Shown: positions 1-18,531 of the stretch, piece by piece
Numbering within the stretch: the stretch's first letter is position 1
Layout of the letters: each line of letters opens with the position of its first letter
Notes under the pieces: generated by a model
The model's database searches: none
Seen by the model: the letters and a program-made list of their open reading frames with translations, nothing else
What the model was told of the DNA's origin: nothing
Program-made: the position numbers and the translations under genes
Source: Streptomyces bathyalis
GTDB lineage: Bacteria > Actinomycetota > Actinomycetes > Streptomycetales > Streptomycetaceae
Assembly: GCF_015910445.1 (NCBI RefSeq)
Contig: NZ_CP048882.1
Span: 1,364,001-1,428,000, forward strand
Reading direction: 5' to 3'
Length of the DNA: 64,000 bases

Positions 1-63
1 GAGGACCTCGCCGAGCGGCTCAACGAAGTCGGCGCGCAGATCGAGACGTTCCGCGACATCTGA
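1..63 (+). CDS. C-terminal tail of an unidentified protein (5' end outside window)
   Basis: An open frame enters from the left edge and stops with TGA at 61-63, giving the last 20 residues of a protein with a charged, helical-looking end (EDLAERLNEVGAQIETFRDI). It is too short to identify. It converges on the minus-strand NRPS genes, and a strong hairpin (175-212) sits between the two. The frame has typical actinomycete third-position G/C, which supports real coding, but a chance open frame of 20 codons in such DNA cannot be excluded. Confidence 0.35.
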   Translation, partial: EDLAERLNEVGAQIETFRDI

Positions 64-174
64 TCGATGGACGGCATCGCACCCTGCCTGACCTGCTAAG
101 AAATGGGAGAGACAGGGCACGGTGGCATCCCTGGGACTTCTCTGGGACTTTGAGCTGATCCCGGGTGTCCTTCA

Positions 175-212
175 TGCCTGTGCACGGACCGGGCCACGTC
201 CGGGCACAGGCA
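175..212. terminator. bidirectional hairpin terminator at left end of the NRPS cluster
   Basis: A nine-base arm (TGCCTGTGC, 175-183) pairs perfectly with 204-212, and an inner five-base arm (185-189) pairs with 198-202, separated by one A/G mismatch around an 8-base loop. It lies between two convergent stops (63 on plus, 298 on minus). No U-run follows, which is usual for high-GC actinomycetes. The rest of 64-297 holds no gene I can support. Confidence 0.65.
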
Positions 213-297
213 CGGACCGGACCGGGCTACGCCCGCCCCGAGGCTACCCAAGGATCGCGTCGATAGCGGCACTGCCTCGTGCGCCCGCTCGCACTCC

Positions 298-3200
298 TCA
301 GCCGCGGAGCAGGTCCGCCACCGGCACGGTGTCCGCAGAGGCGACGGCCGTGAGGATGCGCTGCAGGTCGGCGGCGACCGTCCCGGCTCGTGCACGGTCC
401 AGGACGTCGGGACGGTAGTCGAAGCGCAGGGCGAGGCCTCCCTCACCGGCGAACGCCACCAGGGTGAGCGGGTAGTGGGCGGCGTCCCGGCCCTCGATAC
501 GGTCGACACGGAGGCCCGGCACGGGCTCTTCGAGGCCGGACCGGTCCAGCGGGTAGTTCTCGAAGACCACGTGGGTGTCGAACAACTCCCGCCGTCCCGC
601 GATGCGTTGGATGTCGCCCAGCCCAAGGTGGTGGTGCGGCAGCATGCGGGCCTGCTCCTGCTGGAAGCGGACCAGCAGCTCCTGGACGGTCTCCCCCGGA
701 TCGACCGTGAGCCGTACCGGAACGGTGTTGATGAACAGGCCGATCATCGATTCCATGCCCGCGACTTCGGGCCGTCGTCCGGAGACGGTCGTGCCGAAGA
801 GCACGTCCCGGGTGCCGCAGGAACGGGCGAGGAGCAGCGCCCACGCCGCGAGGAGCAGGTTGTTGAGGGTGAGTCCGCCGTGTGCGGCAGTGCGGCGCAG
901 GGCCGCGGCCGTCTCGTCAGGGAGCACGATGTGCAACGGCTGCGGGGGCACTGCTCCGGCGCTGATCTCGCCGCCGGTCAGCCTGGTCGCGGCATCGACG
1001 CCGGCGAGCGATTCCCGCCACGCCGCGCGGGCGGCGTCCTCGTCCAGGCGGGCCAGCACGGCGAGGTGTTCGCGGTACGGGGTGACCGCGGGCAGGGCGG
1101 TCTGCGTGCTGCTGCCCGCGTGCACGGCGTACAGGGCGAAGAGTTCGCGCACGAGCAGCGGCATCGACCAGCCGTCGAGCAGCAGATGGTGATTGGTGAG
1201 CACGAGCCGGTGGTCGTCGTCCCCGCAGCGGAAGAGGCTGAACCGCATCAGCGGCGGCCGGTCCAGGGTGAACCGGCGGCGCAGGTCCGCGTGGAGGAGG
1301 CGCCTGATCACCGCCTCGCGGCGCCCGGCGGCCACTCCGGTCAGGTCGGCCTCTCGCCACGGCGGTTCGACAGCGCGCTGAAGAACCTGCACGGGGCGGA
1401 GCAAGTCCTCGTGCACGAAGGCCGCTCCAAGGTTCGGGTGGCGTTCCAGCAGCGCCCTCGCGGCTGCGCGCATCGCCTCTGCGTCCGGCTCGTCCCGCAG
1501 CCGGAGCACGATCTGCGCCTGGTAGACGTCCGGGCTGCCGGGGGCGAACAACGAGTGGAAGACCAGGCCCTGTTGGAGCGACGTCAGCGGCAGTACGTCC
1601 GTCAGGTCCGGGTAGCTCTCCTCCAGCCGGTCGACCTCCTCCTGCCGCAGACCGGTCAGTGGCAGGTCGGAGGGACTGCGTCCGCCGGCGCCGGGTGAGG
1701 CCGCATGCGCCGTCAGCGCGTACAGGGCGCTGAACCACAGGTCGGCCAGCTCCCGTATCTCCGCGGGACGGAACTCCCCTGCGGCCCAGGACCATTCGGC
1801 GCTCAGCACGGGGCCGTCGGGACCGTCCGCCGTCAGCGAGTTGACGTCGATGAGGTGTCCGCCGGGCAGGGCGGACCCCGTCCCGGTGCCGCCGCGGTCC
1901 TCACCTCGGTCGCTCTGGTCGCCGTGGTCGCGCTGGTCGCTGTCCGCGCGGTGCTCGGCGCCGGCGAAGCCGTCGCCGTCGTTCGCGGGCGACCAGTCGG
2001 CGTCGTCCGCGGCGCCGAAGCGGCCGAGGTAGTTGAACCCGAGCTGCGGGGTGCCTAGTTCGGCCAGGCCGGGTCCCGTGCGGGGGTCGAGGTACCGCAG
2101 GACTCCGTAACCCACGCCGCGGTCCGGGACGGCCCGCAGCCGCTCCTTCACCTGCTTGAGCGCCTGCCCGAGCGCCGGGGTCGCGCTCCACACGTCGCCC
2201 CAGTCGCATCCTGTGGGCTCGAACCGTACCGGGTGGACGCTGGTGAACCAGCCGACGGTACGGGAGAGTTCGACACCTTCGTCCCCGTCGGCGCCGGCGG
2301 TACCGTCCCCGTCCGGGCGGCCGTGCGACTCCAGGTCGAGCACGACGTCACCCGGCGCGAGCCCGCGTCTGCGGCGCCACTCCTCCAGGGCGAGCGTGAA
2401 GCCGGTCAGCAGTACGGGCTCCACCCCGCAGTGGAAGGCGGCCCCGACCTCCGTCAGCAGTGCACGCGTGCGCCCCGGCGGCATCGTCACACGCAGCCGC
2501 TCCACGCCGGTGCCGGTTCCCGCAGGGCCCGTTCCCGCAACGCCCGTTCCTGCAGGGCCGGTTGCCGTTCCCGCGGGCGTACGGGCGGCGGTGTCCGCCG
2601 GCGCCGGGCCGGGTCCCGGCAGGGCCGACGACCACAGCGCCGTCTCGTCCTTGCGTGCGCCCTCCTCGCCCTGGCCGGCCAGAAGCCGGGCCCACTGTCT
2701 GAACGAGGTTGCGGCGGGCGGCAGTTCGGGCCGCTTTCCGGCGGCGACGGCATCGTACGCGGAGGCCAGGTCGGGCAGCAGGATGCGCCAGGAGACGCCG
2801 TCGACGGCGAAGTGGTGCACGACGAGCACGACACGTCCCGGGTGGTCGCGGCCACGGTCGAGGAAGACGGCCTGGAGCATCCGCCCTGCCCGCGGGTCCA
2901 GTCGGTCCTCTGCCGCGCGCACCGCCTCGGAGAGCGCCTGCCCATGGCTGCTCTCCTGCTCGCCGCCGTCGCGCGAACGGACGTACTTGACGCAGTCCTC
3001 GGCGTGTACGGCACCCGGCGGCGGCACTTCGAGCGTCCACGGCCCCGCGTGTTCCCCGGGGCCCTCCGGTGCGCCGAAACGCAGCCGCAGCGCGTGGTGG
3101 TGGTCGAGCAGCGACTGCACCGCCGCGACCAGCCGGTGCCGTGTCAGACCGAGCGGAGCGCGCAGCGTCATGTGCTGGCTGAACCTCGTGGTCTCGCCGC

Positions 3201-6200
3201 CGTGTTCGCGCCACCAGTGCATGACCGGGGTGAGCGGCACCGGGCCGCACGCCTCCGCCACGGACGCCGGGCCGGTGGCTGCGCTGTCGCTGTCCGCTTC
3301 GCCGGCGACGTCCGCGTCCGCACCGGACGTGCTGGTGCCACGTGCGGCCGTGCCCGCGGCCCCGGCGCGGGGGCTCTTGCCCTTGATCTCCTGGGCGACG
3401 GCGGCCAGTTCAGCGACCGTGGGGTGCTTGAAGACGTCGCGCACGCTGAAGCGCAGCCCGGCGGAGCGTGCCCGGCTGACGAGCTGGATGGCGGTGATGC
3501 TGTCGCCGCCCAGGTCGAAGAAGGCGTCGGTGACGCCTGCCGACGGCAGGCGCAGCAGTCCGGCGACGATGTCGCAAAGCACGCGCTCGCGCTCAGTGCC
3601 CGGGGCCGCACCGGCGCCGTCCGGTCCGGGCCGTGTGGGTCCGGGCAGCGTGGGTGCGGGCAGTGCCGCGCGGTCGAGCTTGCCGTTGCGGGTCAGGGGC
3701 AGGCGCTCCAGCACGACGTGCGCGGTCGGAATCATGTAGTCCGGCAGCAGCCGTCCGGCGTGTTCCCGTACGGCGTCCCAGTCCACGGTGTCCACCGCTC
3801 GCCCGTCGGCGGGCACGAGGTAGGCGACCAGACGCCGCTCGCCCGGCCCATCCTGTGCAGGCTGCGGCTCGCGGGCGACGACGGCCACCTGGCCCGCTCC
3901 GCCGTGTCCCGCGAGCACCGCCTCGACCTCTTCCGTCTCGATGCGGAAGCCGCGCAGCTTCACCTGGCCGTCGGCGCGGCCGACGAATCCCAGCACGCCG
4001 CCGGGCAGCCAGCGCACGAGGTCGCCGGTGCGGTACATGCGCGCTCCGGCGGTGCCGAAGGAGCCAAAGGGATCAGCCACGAAGCGTTCCGCGGTGAGGC
4101 CGGGTCGGCCCAGGTAGCCGCGTGCGACGCCCGCGCCGGCCACGTACAACTCGCCTGCCACGCCCGCCGGTACGGGCTGCAGGGCCTCGTCGAGGACGTA
4201 CGCGCGCATGCCGTCGAGCGGAAGTCCGATGGGCACGCCCGGCCCCGGGTCCGGGGCCGGGCTGTCCTGCGCGGGCCCATGCCCGGGCCCGCCCACGTCG
4301 GTGTCCTCGACGGAGTGCCGGGTGGCGAAGGTCGTCGTCTCGGTCGGTCCGTAACCGTTGACCACGCGGGTGCCGGCGCAGTGCTCCCGCACCGCGCGGA
4401 CGGCGCGCGGAGAGACGACGTCGCCACCGGTCCACACCTCGTCGAGCGTACGGAGAGCCGCCGGGTTCTCCTCGGCGACCAGCTGGAAGAGGCCCGCGGT
4501 GAGCCAGAGGGTGTTCACATGCCCTGCGGTGACGAGCTGTTCCAGCGTCCCCACGTCCAGTTCGCCGGGCGGTGCGACGACCACCTCTCCTCCGGTCAGC
4601 AGCGGTGCCCACATCTCGAACGTGGAGGCGTCGAAGGAATGCGGGGAGTGCAGCAACGTCCGCCGGGGCGTGCTCACTTGGCCGCCGAGGGCCGTCCCGA
4701 GCGCGAGGGCGACGACGTCGGCGTGTGTGACGGCAACGCCCTTGGGCACACCGGTCGACCCCGAGGTGTACATGACGTACGCCAGACCGGCCGGGCCGGC
4801 CGGACCGCTCACGGGCACCGATGCCCCACCGCTGCCGGCCGTCGCGCCGTCCTGCGGAGTGCCGAATTCCCGGACCTCGACGACACGGGGACCTCCGGGC
4901 CAACTCCCCCCGCTCTCCTGCCCGTTGCCGACGACGAGCACCGGCGCCCGCGACTCGGCGACGACCTGTTCCTGCCGGGCGCGCGGCGACCGCGCGTCCA
5001 GCGGTACGTACGCGCCGCCCGCCCGGAGGATCGCCAGCAGCGTCACGACGAGGCCCGGCGACCGCTCCATCAGGACCGCGACGGGCGTCTCCGCGCCCAC
5101 TCCGAATCCGGCGAGCCGCCTGGCGAGTTGACCGGACCATGCGTCCAACTCGGCGTAGGTCAGGGCCCAGGGACCGCCGGAGCCGGATGCGCGTACGGCC
5201 ACCGCGTCCGGTGTGGCGCGTACCTGCTCTGCGAAACGCTGCGGAACGGTGCGGTGCGCGGAGCCGGGCAAGGGCACGGCGGTGCCCCATTCCGTCAGCA
5301 GGCGGCGCCGTTCCGCGCCACCGAGGATGTCCAGCCGGGGGACGGGAGTGTCCGGACCGGCGGACACCTCCTCAAGCAGCCGTTCGAAGCGCCCGCCGAT
5401 CGCTTCGGCCGTGGCGTGGTCGAAGAGGGCGCTGCGGTATTCGAGCCGGCCGTCGAGTCCCAGACAGCCGGCGCCCGCACCGCGGTGCTCGTACAGGCTC
5501 AGGCACAGGTCGAACTTGGCGGCGCCGGTGCCTGCGGCGCCGACCGTGGTCGTCAGCCCGGGTAGTGCGACGTGCTCCGGCGGCGGCTGCGTGAGGGTCA
5601 GCATGACCTGGAACAAGGGCTGTCCTGGCGCGCTGCGGTCGGGGTTGAGCGCCTCGACGACCAGGTCGAAGGGCACGTCCTGGTGTGCGAACGCGGCGAG
5701 GTCCGATTCCCTTACGCGGGAGAGCAGTTCACGGAAGGTGGGTGCGCCGGAGGTGTCCGTGCGCAGCACGACCGTGTTGACGAAGAAGCCGACGAGGCCG
5801 TTCAGACTCGCGTCGGTCCGCCCCTCCACGGCGCTGCCGACGGGTATGTCGTCGCCCGCGCCCAGACGGGTCAGCAGCGCGGCCAGCGCGGCGTGCACCA
5901 CCATGAACAGGCTGGCCTGCTCCGAGGCGGCCAGATCCGCCAGCCGCGCGTGCACGTCTGCCGGTATGCGCAGCTCGACGCTGTCGCCGCTGCTGTCGGC
6001 GTCCTCGGGGTCGGGTGCCCGGTCGGCGGGCAGCGGTATCCGCCGCGGCAGGCCCTCCAGGGCGCGCGTCCAGTGCTCGAGGCCGCAGCCGGCCGGGCCC
6101 CCGCTGCCCGCGCCCTCGCCCGTGTCCGTGTCCGTCCCTGTGCCGAGTACGGTGCGCTGCCACAGCGCGTAGTCCGCGTACTGGACGGGCAGCGGCTCCC

Positions 6201-9200
6201 ACTGCGGCGCACGTCCGTCGCGGCGCGCGGTGTAGGCGGTGCCGAGGTCGGTCAGGAGGGGTTCGAGCGAAGCCGCGTCGCAGGCGATGTGGTGCAGCAG
6301 CAGAAGCAGTACGTGTTCGCCGGTCCGGTTGGGGTCCTCCTGCCGAAGGCACTCGGGGTCTCCCCGCCCAGGGCAGGAAACGAACAGCTGGGCCCGCAGG
6401 GGTGGTTCGCTCTCCAGCCGGAAGGCGTGCCGGGCCGCCGCGCCCAGCTCCTCGTCGAGCCGCTCCGCATCGGTCTCGGCGTCGGGCAGCCACACGCGGG
6501 CCTCTCCCACCGGAAGCACGTGCTGTTCCGGGCCCGCGGCCCCGGCCCGTACGACGGTGCGCAGCGGCTCATGGCGTTCGGTCACATCGAGGAGGGCGGT
6601 GTGCAGGGCGTCCCTGTCCAGTCCGCCGGTCATCCGCAGCACCAGCGGTACGTTGTACGAGGCGTCCGGCCCGGTCAGCGACTGCTGGAACCACAGGCGG
6701 CGCTGTGCATGCGACAGCGGGACGCTCACCGGCCGCCCTCCGGCCCTGTCCGCGGCGGACAGGGGAACGGCGGGGGCGCGCGTCCGCAGCCGGGCGGCGA
6801 GCCCTGCGACGGTCGGGTGCTCGAACACGTCCCGTACGTCGATCTCCGCGTGCAGTTCGCTGCGGACCCTGCTGACGAGCCGTGCCGCGCGCAGGCTGTC
6901 GCCGCCGAGATCGAAGAAGCCGTCATCCGCGCCGACGGTGCCGACGCCGAGCAACTCGGCGTACAGGGCGGCGAGTCGGCGCTCCTGCGGGCCCTGCGGC
7001 TGCCGCCCCGGCGCGGGGTGACGCGCAGTGCGTACAACCGGTGCGGGGAGGGCAGGGAGCGCGGCCCTGTCGAGCTTCCCGTTGGCCGTGAGGGGCAGCC
7101 GGTCCAGCCGTACGAACACGGACGGCACGAGATGCTCCGGCAGCCGGAGACGCAGATACTCGCGCAGGGCGGCACCGGCGACCTCCAACGGCTCGGCTGC
7201 GCCGCCCTGTTGACGGGCGCCCTGTTGACGGGCGGCGCCCGGAACCACGTAGGCCACCAGCCGGGTTCCGTCCGCATCGCCTTCGCCGCCGCCGTCCTGT
7301 CTGGCGGCCACGACGGCGTGCGCGATACCGGGGGCGCCGGCCAGGGCGGTCTCGATCTCGCCGGGCTCGATGCGGAATCCGCGCACCTTGATCTGGTCGT
7401 CGGCTCTTCCCGCGTACTCCAGTCCGCCGTCCGCACGCCACCGGGCGAGGTCTCCGGACCGGTAGAGCCGCGAACCGGGCGGCCCGAACGGATCGGCGAC
7501 GAACCGCGACGCGGTCAGGCCCGGACGTCCGAGATAGCCGCGGGCGACGCCGGCGCCCGCCACGTACAGCTCGCCGGTCGTGCCGGGCGGCACGGGCCGC
7601 AGCCGCGCGTCGAGCACGTAGAGGCGTGTGCCGGATACGGCCTTGCCGACGGGGCTGCCGCGTTCGGCGAGATACCGGCCGTCCAGGCCCAGTTGAGTCG
7701 CATGCACGGTGGTCTCGGTGATGCCGTACATGTTGACCATGCCGGGCGCGGACGCACCGTACCGCTCGCTCCATGGGCGCAGCAGTTCCGGGCGCAGGGC
7801 CTCGCCTCCGAAGACGACGAGTCGCAGGGCCGGTTCGCGGCCGCGTCGCGGTTCTTCTGCGTCGGCGCGGTCGAGGGCGAGAAAGGCGGACGGCGTCTGG
7901 TTCAGCACGGTCACGCTCTCCCTGACGAGCAGGTCACGAAAGGCGCGGGGCGAGCGGCTCACGTCATGGTCGACGACGACCAGGCGCCCGCCGTGTGCGA
8001 GGGCGCCCCACATCTCCCAGACGGAGAAGTCGAAGGCGCAGGAGTGGAACATGGTCCATACGTCGTCGGGGCCGAAGCCGAACGGGGCCGCGGCGTCTTC
8101 GAGGAGCGTCACGATGCTGCGGTGGGGAACCACCACGCCCTTGGGGCGGCCGGTGGAACCCGAGGTGTAGATGACGTATGCGGCGTGCGACGGAGTCAGG
8201 GGCGCGCACCGGTCCGCGTCGGTCACCGTCGCGTCAGGCGTGTGATGCTCCCGGCGATGCTCCTGGCTGTGCTGTTCCGGTTCCGGGTGTTTCGGGGCCG
8301 TCAACTCGTCCTCGGCCCGGCCGAGTTCGCCCGGTGAAACGGTCAGCACCGGCTGTGCGTCGGCGAGGATCGTACGGACGCGCTCTTCGGGCCAGCGGGG
8401 GTCGACCGGCAGAAAGGCGGCGCCCGTCTTCGCCACGGCGAGGATCGCGGTCACCAGGCCGGCCGAGCGCGGCAGCAGTACGGCGACGATGCGCTCAGGG
8501 CCCGCGCCGTGCCGGATCAGCCACCGGGCGAGCCGGTTGGCCTGCCCGTCGAGCTCTCCGTACGTCAGCCGGGTCTCCCCCGCGGTGACCGCAACCGCCC
8601 GGGGCGTACGCGCGGCCCAGCGCTCGACCAGATCCGGCAGTGTCGGTGAGGGCCGCCGGTCATGCCGCACAGCGGCGGTCCGTGGCACGAACAGCCGCCG
8701 CTCACCGCCCGTCAGAGGGTCGATCCGCCCGGCGGGCAGGCCCGGGTCGGAGACGAGCCCGCGCAGCAGATGCACGAAGCGGCGTGCCTCGGCTGCGGCT
8801 TCGGCCCCGGTGAACCGGGCCGGGTCCGCGTCCAGTTCGACGCGCAGTGTCCCGCCGTCGGCCGGTGGGACGGTGGCAGACGCGTGGCCGGTGTCCCGGT
8901 GGACGGTGAGGGACAGATCCTCGACCGGGCCGATCGCGACGTTGCGCATCACCATCGGCCGTCCCGCGAAGAGCCGACCGTAGTCGAAGGGCAGCACGTT
9001 CACGGCCAGCCCGAACAGCCGCCCCCCGCCGGTCAGTCCGAGGTCGCGGCGCAGGTCCTCGCAGCGGTAGCGCTGATGGGCGAGCGCGGCGTTCATCTCG
9101 GCGCCCACGGCGTGTACGAGTTCGGCTGCCGGCCTGCCCGGGTCGACCGTCAGCCTCAGCGGCAGCACATTGGATGCCATGCCGGGCACGGTGCGTACCG

Positions 9201-10140
9201 CCTCACCCGGACGGGAGGTGACGGGCAGGCCCAGCGTCACCTCTCCCCCGCCGCGTCCCCCGCGTCCTTCGCCGGCCTGTACGGGGTCTCCGCCTGCCGT
9301 ACGGGCGTACACGTGCAGCGCGGCGGCGGCCGTCACCAGCACCGGCCATCGCACGCCGAGCCGTCCGGCCTGATCCCGGACCGCCTGCCACGCCCCCGGG
9401 GGCAGCACGGCGCTGCGGCGCAGCGCGAGTCCGTCCGCGGCGGCGTGCGTCTCCGCTTCGACGCTGCGCGGCGTCGGGGCCCATGCGAGATCACCGGGGC
9501 CGGGACGGGCGGCCATCCGCCCCAGCCAGAAGCCGCGGTCCGCGAGGTGACCGGGCGACGCACGGTAGGCGGCCTCGTCCTCCAGGAGTGCCCTCAGCGG
9601 CCCGAACTCCCCTGCCGTGGGCGGCTTTCCGCTCTCCATCGCCGCGTACACGTCGCTCAGCCGCCGGGAGAAGAGGGAGGAGCTGAAGCCGTCCAGTACG
9701 AGGTGGTGTGCTCCCAGGTACCAGCACACGCTGCTTCCGGAGAGCCTCAGCAGCGCGCCGCGGAAGAGCGGCCCGCGTGCCAGGTCGAAGGGGCGCGACA
9801 GGTCGGCGCGCATCCACGCCGTCGCGGCGCGGCGTGGATGGCCTTCGCCACTCAGATCGACGTACGGCACGCCCCACTCCGGCAACGGCCCTGTGTGCTG
9901 GCGCGGTTCGCCGTCCGCGCCCACCGTGAACCGAACCCGCAGCGCTTCGGCTTCCGCTATGACGTGCCGGAACGCCGCCTCGAAGGTCTCCGGGTGCAGC
10001 GACCCGCCGACCTCGACGCTGATTCCCACATGGTGGCGCGCCGAGGCGGGCGCGAGGGCTTGGCCCATCCACATGCCGGACTGGGCGGTGGTGAGGGGCA
10101 CGGAGTCCTGCACGGAGTCCTGCACGGCGTCGACGCTCAT
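298..10140 (-). CDS. non-ribosomal peptide synthetase, C-A(Thr)-T-C-A(Val-like)-T-E-C
   Basis: Two-module peptide synthetase of 3280 residues. Rough order: C 14-455 of the EntF type (HHLVLDG near 145), A 505-1035, T near 1082 (LGGDS), C 1138-1590 (HHIACDA, catalytic His kept, Gly changed to Ala), A 1625-2165, T near 2214, E 2298-2745 ([11 protein letters not shown]), C 2848-3275 (HHLLLDGWS). Reading the eight to nine specificity positions by eye gives DFWNVGMVH for the first A domain, the known Thr code, and DAFWWGGTF for the second, close to the Val code DAFW(I/L)GGTF. The epimerase then predicts D-Val. The protein ends in a C domain with no A-T after it, so the acceptor must sit on another protein. 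I start it at the ATG at 10140 ([11 protein letters not shown]), just before the C-domain core; upstream in-frame sequence is the antisense of the neighbouring TE. It begins 25 bp after the preceding NRPS gene. Confidence 0.93.
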   Translation of the reverse strand: MSVDAVQDSVQDSVPLTTAQSGMWMGQALAPASARHHVGISVEVGGSLHPETFEAAFRHVIAEAEALRVRFTVGADGEPRQHTGPLPEWGVPYVDLSGEGHPRRAATAWMRADLSRPFDLARGPLFRGALLRLSGSSVCWYLGAHHLVLDGFSSSLFSRRLSDVYAAMESGKPPTAGEFGPLRALLEDEAAYRASPGHLADRGFWLGRMAARPGPGDLAWAPTPRSVEAETHAAADGLALRRSAVLPPGAWQAVRDQAGRLGVRWPVLVTAAAALHVYARTAGGDPVQAGEGRGGRGGGEVTLGLPVTSRPGEAVRTVPGMASNVLPLRLTVDPGRPAAELVHAVGAEMNAALAHQRYRCEDLRRDLGLTGGGRLFGLAVNVLPFDYGRLFAGRPMVMRNVAIGPVEDLSLTVHRDTGHASATVPPADGGTLRVELDADPARFTGAEAAAEARRFVHLLRGLVSDPGLPAGRIDPLTGGERRLFVPRTAAVRHDRRPSPTLPDLVERWAARTPRAVAVTAGETRLTYGELDGQANRLARWLIRHGAGPERIVAVLLPRSAGLVTAILAVAKTGAAFLPVDPRWPEERVRTILADAQPVLTVSPGELGRAEDELTAPKHPEPEQHSQEHRREHHTPDATVTDADRCAPLTPSHAAYVIYTSGSTGRPKGVVVPHRSIVTLLEDAAAPFGFGPDDVWTMFHSCAFDFSVWEMWGALAHGGRLVVVDHDVSRSPRAFRDLLVRESVTVLNQTPSAFLALDRADAEEPRRGREPALRLVVFGGEALRPELLRPWSERYGASAPGMVNMYGITETTVHATQLGLDGRYLAERGSPVGKAVSGTRLYVLDARLRPVPPGTTGELYVAGAGVARGYLGRPGLTASRFVADPFGPPGSRLYRSGDLARWRADGGLEYAGRADDQIKVRGFRIEPGEIETALAGAPGIAHAVVAARQDGGGEGDADGTRLVAYVVPGAARQQGARQQGGAAEPLEVAGAALREYLRLRLPEHLVPSVFVRLDRLPLTANGKLDRAALPALPAPVVRTARHPAPGRQPQGPQERRLAALYAELLGVGTVGADDGFFDLGGDSLRAARLVSRVRSELHAEIDVRDVFEHPTVAGLAARLRTRAPAVPLSAADRAGGRPVSVPLSHAQRRLWFQQSLTGPDASYNVPLVLRMTGGLDRDALHTALLDVTERHEPLRTVVRAGAAGPEQHVLPVGEARVWLPDAETDAERLDEELGAAARHAFRLESEPPLRAQLFVSCPGRGDPECLRQEDPNRTGEHVLLLLLHHIACDAASLEPLLTDLGTAYTARRDGRAPQWEPLPVQYADYALWQRTVLGTGTDTDTGEGAGSGGPAGCGLEHWTRALEGLPRRIPLPADRAPDPEDADSSGDSVELRIPADVHARLADLAASEQASLFMVVHAALAALLTRLGAGDDIPVGSAVEGRTDASLNGLVGFFVNTVVLRTDTSGAPTFRELLSRVRESDLAAFAHQDVPFDLVVEALNPDRSAPGQPLFQVMLTLTQPPPEHVALPGLTTTVGAAGTGAAKFDLCLSLYEHRGAGAGCLGLDGRLEYRSALFDHATAEAIGGRFERLLEEVSAGPDTPVPRLDILGGAERRRLLTEWGTAVPLPGSAHRTVPQRFAEQVRATPDAVAVRASGSGGPWALTYAELDAWSGQLARRLAGFGVGAETPVAVLMERSPGLVVTLLAILRAGGAYVPLDARSPRARQEQVVAESRAPVLVVGNGQESGGSWPGGPRVVEVREFGTPQDGATAGSGGASVPVSGPAGPAGLAYVMYTSGSTGVPKGVAVTHADVVALALGTALGGQVSTPRRTLLHSPHSFDASTFEMWAPLLTGGEVVVAPPGELDVGTLEQLVTAGHVNTLWLTAGLFQLVAEENPAALRTLDEVWTGGDVVSPRAVRAVREHCAGTRVVNGYGPTETTTFATRHSVEDTDVGGPGHGPAQDSPAPDPGPGVPIGLPLDGMRAYVLDEALQPVPAGVAGELYVAGAGVARGYLGRPGLTAERFVADPFGSFGTAGARMYRTGDLVRWLPGGVLGFVGRADGQVKLRGFRIETEEVEAVLAGHGGAGQVAVVAREPQPAQDGPGERRLVAYLVPADGRAVDTVDWDAVREHAGRLLPDYMIPTAHVVLERLPLTRNGKLDRAALPAPTLPGPTRPGPDGAGAAPGTERERVLCDIVAGLLRLPSAGVTDAFFDLGGDSITAIQLVSRARSAGLRFSVRDVFKHPTVAELAAVAQEIKGKSPRAGAAGTAARGTSTSGADADVAGEADSDSAATGPASVAEACGPVPLTPVMHWWREHGGETTRFSQHMTLRAPLGLTRHRLVAAVQSLLDHHHALRLRFGAPEGPGEHAGPWTLEVPPPGAVHAEDCVKYVRSRDGGEQESSHGQALSEAVRAAEDRLDPRAGRMLQAVFLDRGRDHPGRVVLVVHHFAVDGVSWRILLPDLASAYDAVAAGKRPELPPAATSFRQWARLLAGQGEEGARKDETALWSSALPGPGPAPADTAARTPAGTATGPAGTGVAGTGPAGTGTGVERLRVTMPPGRTRALLTEVGAAFHCGVEPVLLTGFTLALEEWRRRRGLAPGDVVLDLESHGRPDGDGTAGADGDEGVELSRTVGWFTSVHPVRFEPTGCDWGDVWSATPALGQALKQVKERLRAVPDRGVGYGVLRYLDPRTGPGLAELGTPQLGFNYLGRFGAADDADWSPANDGDGFAGAEHRADSDQRDHGDQSDRGEDRGGTGTGSALPGGHLIDVNSLTADGPDGPVLSAEWSWAAGEFRPAEIRELADLWFSALYALTAHAASPGAGGRSPSDLPLTGLRQEEVDRLEESYPDLTDVLPLTSLQQGLVFHSLFAPGSPDVYQAQIVLRLRDEPDAEAMRAAARALLERHPNLGAAFVHEDLLRPVQVLQRAVEPPWREADLTGVAAGRREAVIRRLLHADLRRRFTLDRPPLMRFSLFRCGDDDHRLVLTNHHLLLDGWSMPLLVRELFALYAVHAGSSTQTALPAVTPYREHLAVLARLDEDAARAAWRESLAGVDAATRLTGGEISAGAVPPQPLHIVLPDETAAALRRTAAHGGLTLNNLLLAAWALLLARSCGTRDVLFGTTVSGRRPEVAGMESMIGLFINTVPVRLTVDPGETVQELLVRFQQEQARMLPHHHLGLGDIQRIAGRRELFDTHVVFENYPLDRSGLEEPVPGLRVDRIEGRDAAHYPLTLVAFAGEGGLALRFDYRPDVLDRARAGTVAADLQRILTAVASADTVPVADLLRG

Positions 10141-10165
10141 GCCGGCCTCGCTCCCCTCGGGCCGC

Positions 10166-17486
<7,321 letters not shown>

Positions 17487-17494
<8 letters not shown>

Positions 17495-18494
17495 GGCTGG
17501 TTTCTCCCCGTGGGACGAGCGGGCTGCTGGGATAGGTGTGGAAACCCCGGCCGGCCTTGCGGCCGACGCTGCCGTCGGCGACGAGCTTCGCCAGCAGGGG
17601 GCACGGCTGGAAGCGTTCGTCGCCGGTGTGCTCCCGGAGCACGTCGAGGGTGTCGACGACGGTGTCGAGTCCGATGAGGTCGCCGGTGCGCAGCGGCCCC
17701 ATCGGGTGGCCGAAGCACTCCTGGAAGACGCGGTCGACGGTCTCGGCGTCCGCGGTTCCCTCGTGGAGCACGTACGCCGCCTCGTTGACGGTCAGCATCA
17801 GGACACGGTTGGTCACAAACCCGGGTCCGTCGCCCACGACGAGGGGCTTCTTGCCGATGCCCTCCAGGAGGCGCAGCGTGCGCGCGAGGGTGTCTTCGCT
17901 CGTGTGCGGTGAACGCGCCACCTCTACGGCGTCCTTGAGCGGTGCGGGGTTCATGAAGTGCGTGCCGACGACCCGGTCGGGACGGCCGGTGAAGGACCCG
18001 AGACGGGCGACGGGGATGGCCGACGTGCACGACGCGAAGACCGTCTCCTGCGGGCACAGCTCGTCGAGGGCCCGCAGGATCTCCTCCTTGAGCGGCTCCC
18101 GCTCGCGCGCGCACTCGACGACGAAGGACGCCTGCGCCAGATCGGACAGCTCCGCGGAGAACTCCACGAGCCGCACCGCGGCGGCGGGGCCGCTCGGCTC
18201 CGCCCGCTGACCGGGACGTGCCGGTCCTGCCGCGTCGCCGCCGCCGTCCCGAGGAGCGTTCCGCTGCCGCGCACCGCCGGTCTGTCCGCCGCGCAGCAGG
18301 CTCTTCAGCCGCAGCCCTGCCCGCAGCCTCGCCGCACCGCCCCGGCGCGCCTCCGCGTCGGGGTCGACGACCACGACGCGATGGCCGGCCTGTGCGAAGC
18401 ACTGGGCCACTCCGGCGCCCATGGTGCCGGCGCCGACGACCCCCACAACCGGGCCTTCCGGTGCTGCCGGCTCGATGTCCTTGCGTTCGCCCAC
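17487..18494 (-). CDS. 3-hydroxyacyl-CoA dehydrogenase-like enzyme (FkbK/ZmaG type) for hydroxymalonyl-ACP
   Basis: 335 residues. The N-terminal Rossmann motif is clear ([16 protein letters not shown] near residue 20), followed by the usual helical C-terminal domain of 3-hydroxybutyryl-CoA dehydrogenases ([17 protein letters not shown]...DLIGLDT). In FkbK/ZmaG-type pathways this family oxidises ACP-bound glyceryl toward the malonyl level. Neighbouring FkbH, acyl-CoA dehydrogenase and ACP genes make that role likely here. The start is GTG at 18494, because GGAGG lies eight bases upstream. Upstream in-frame sequence is antisense to the end of the KS gene and has no family match. It sits 37 bp after the KS gene and overlaps the next NRPS gene by 8 bp. 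A fatty-acid beta-oxidation role is less likely given the context. Confidence 0.85.
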
Positions 18495-18531
18495 TGTCGC
18501 GTGGCCTCCTTCGGTCCGTTCCGTTCGGGGG

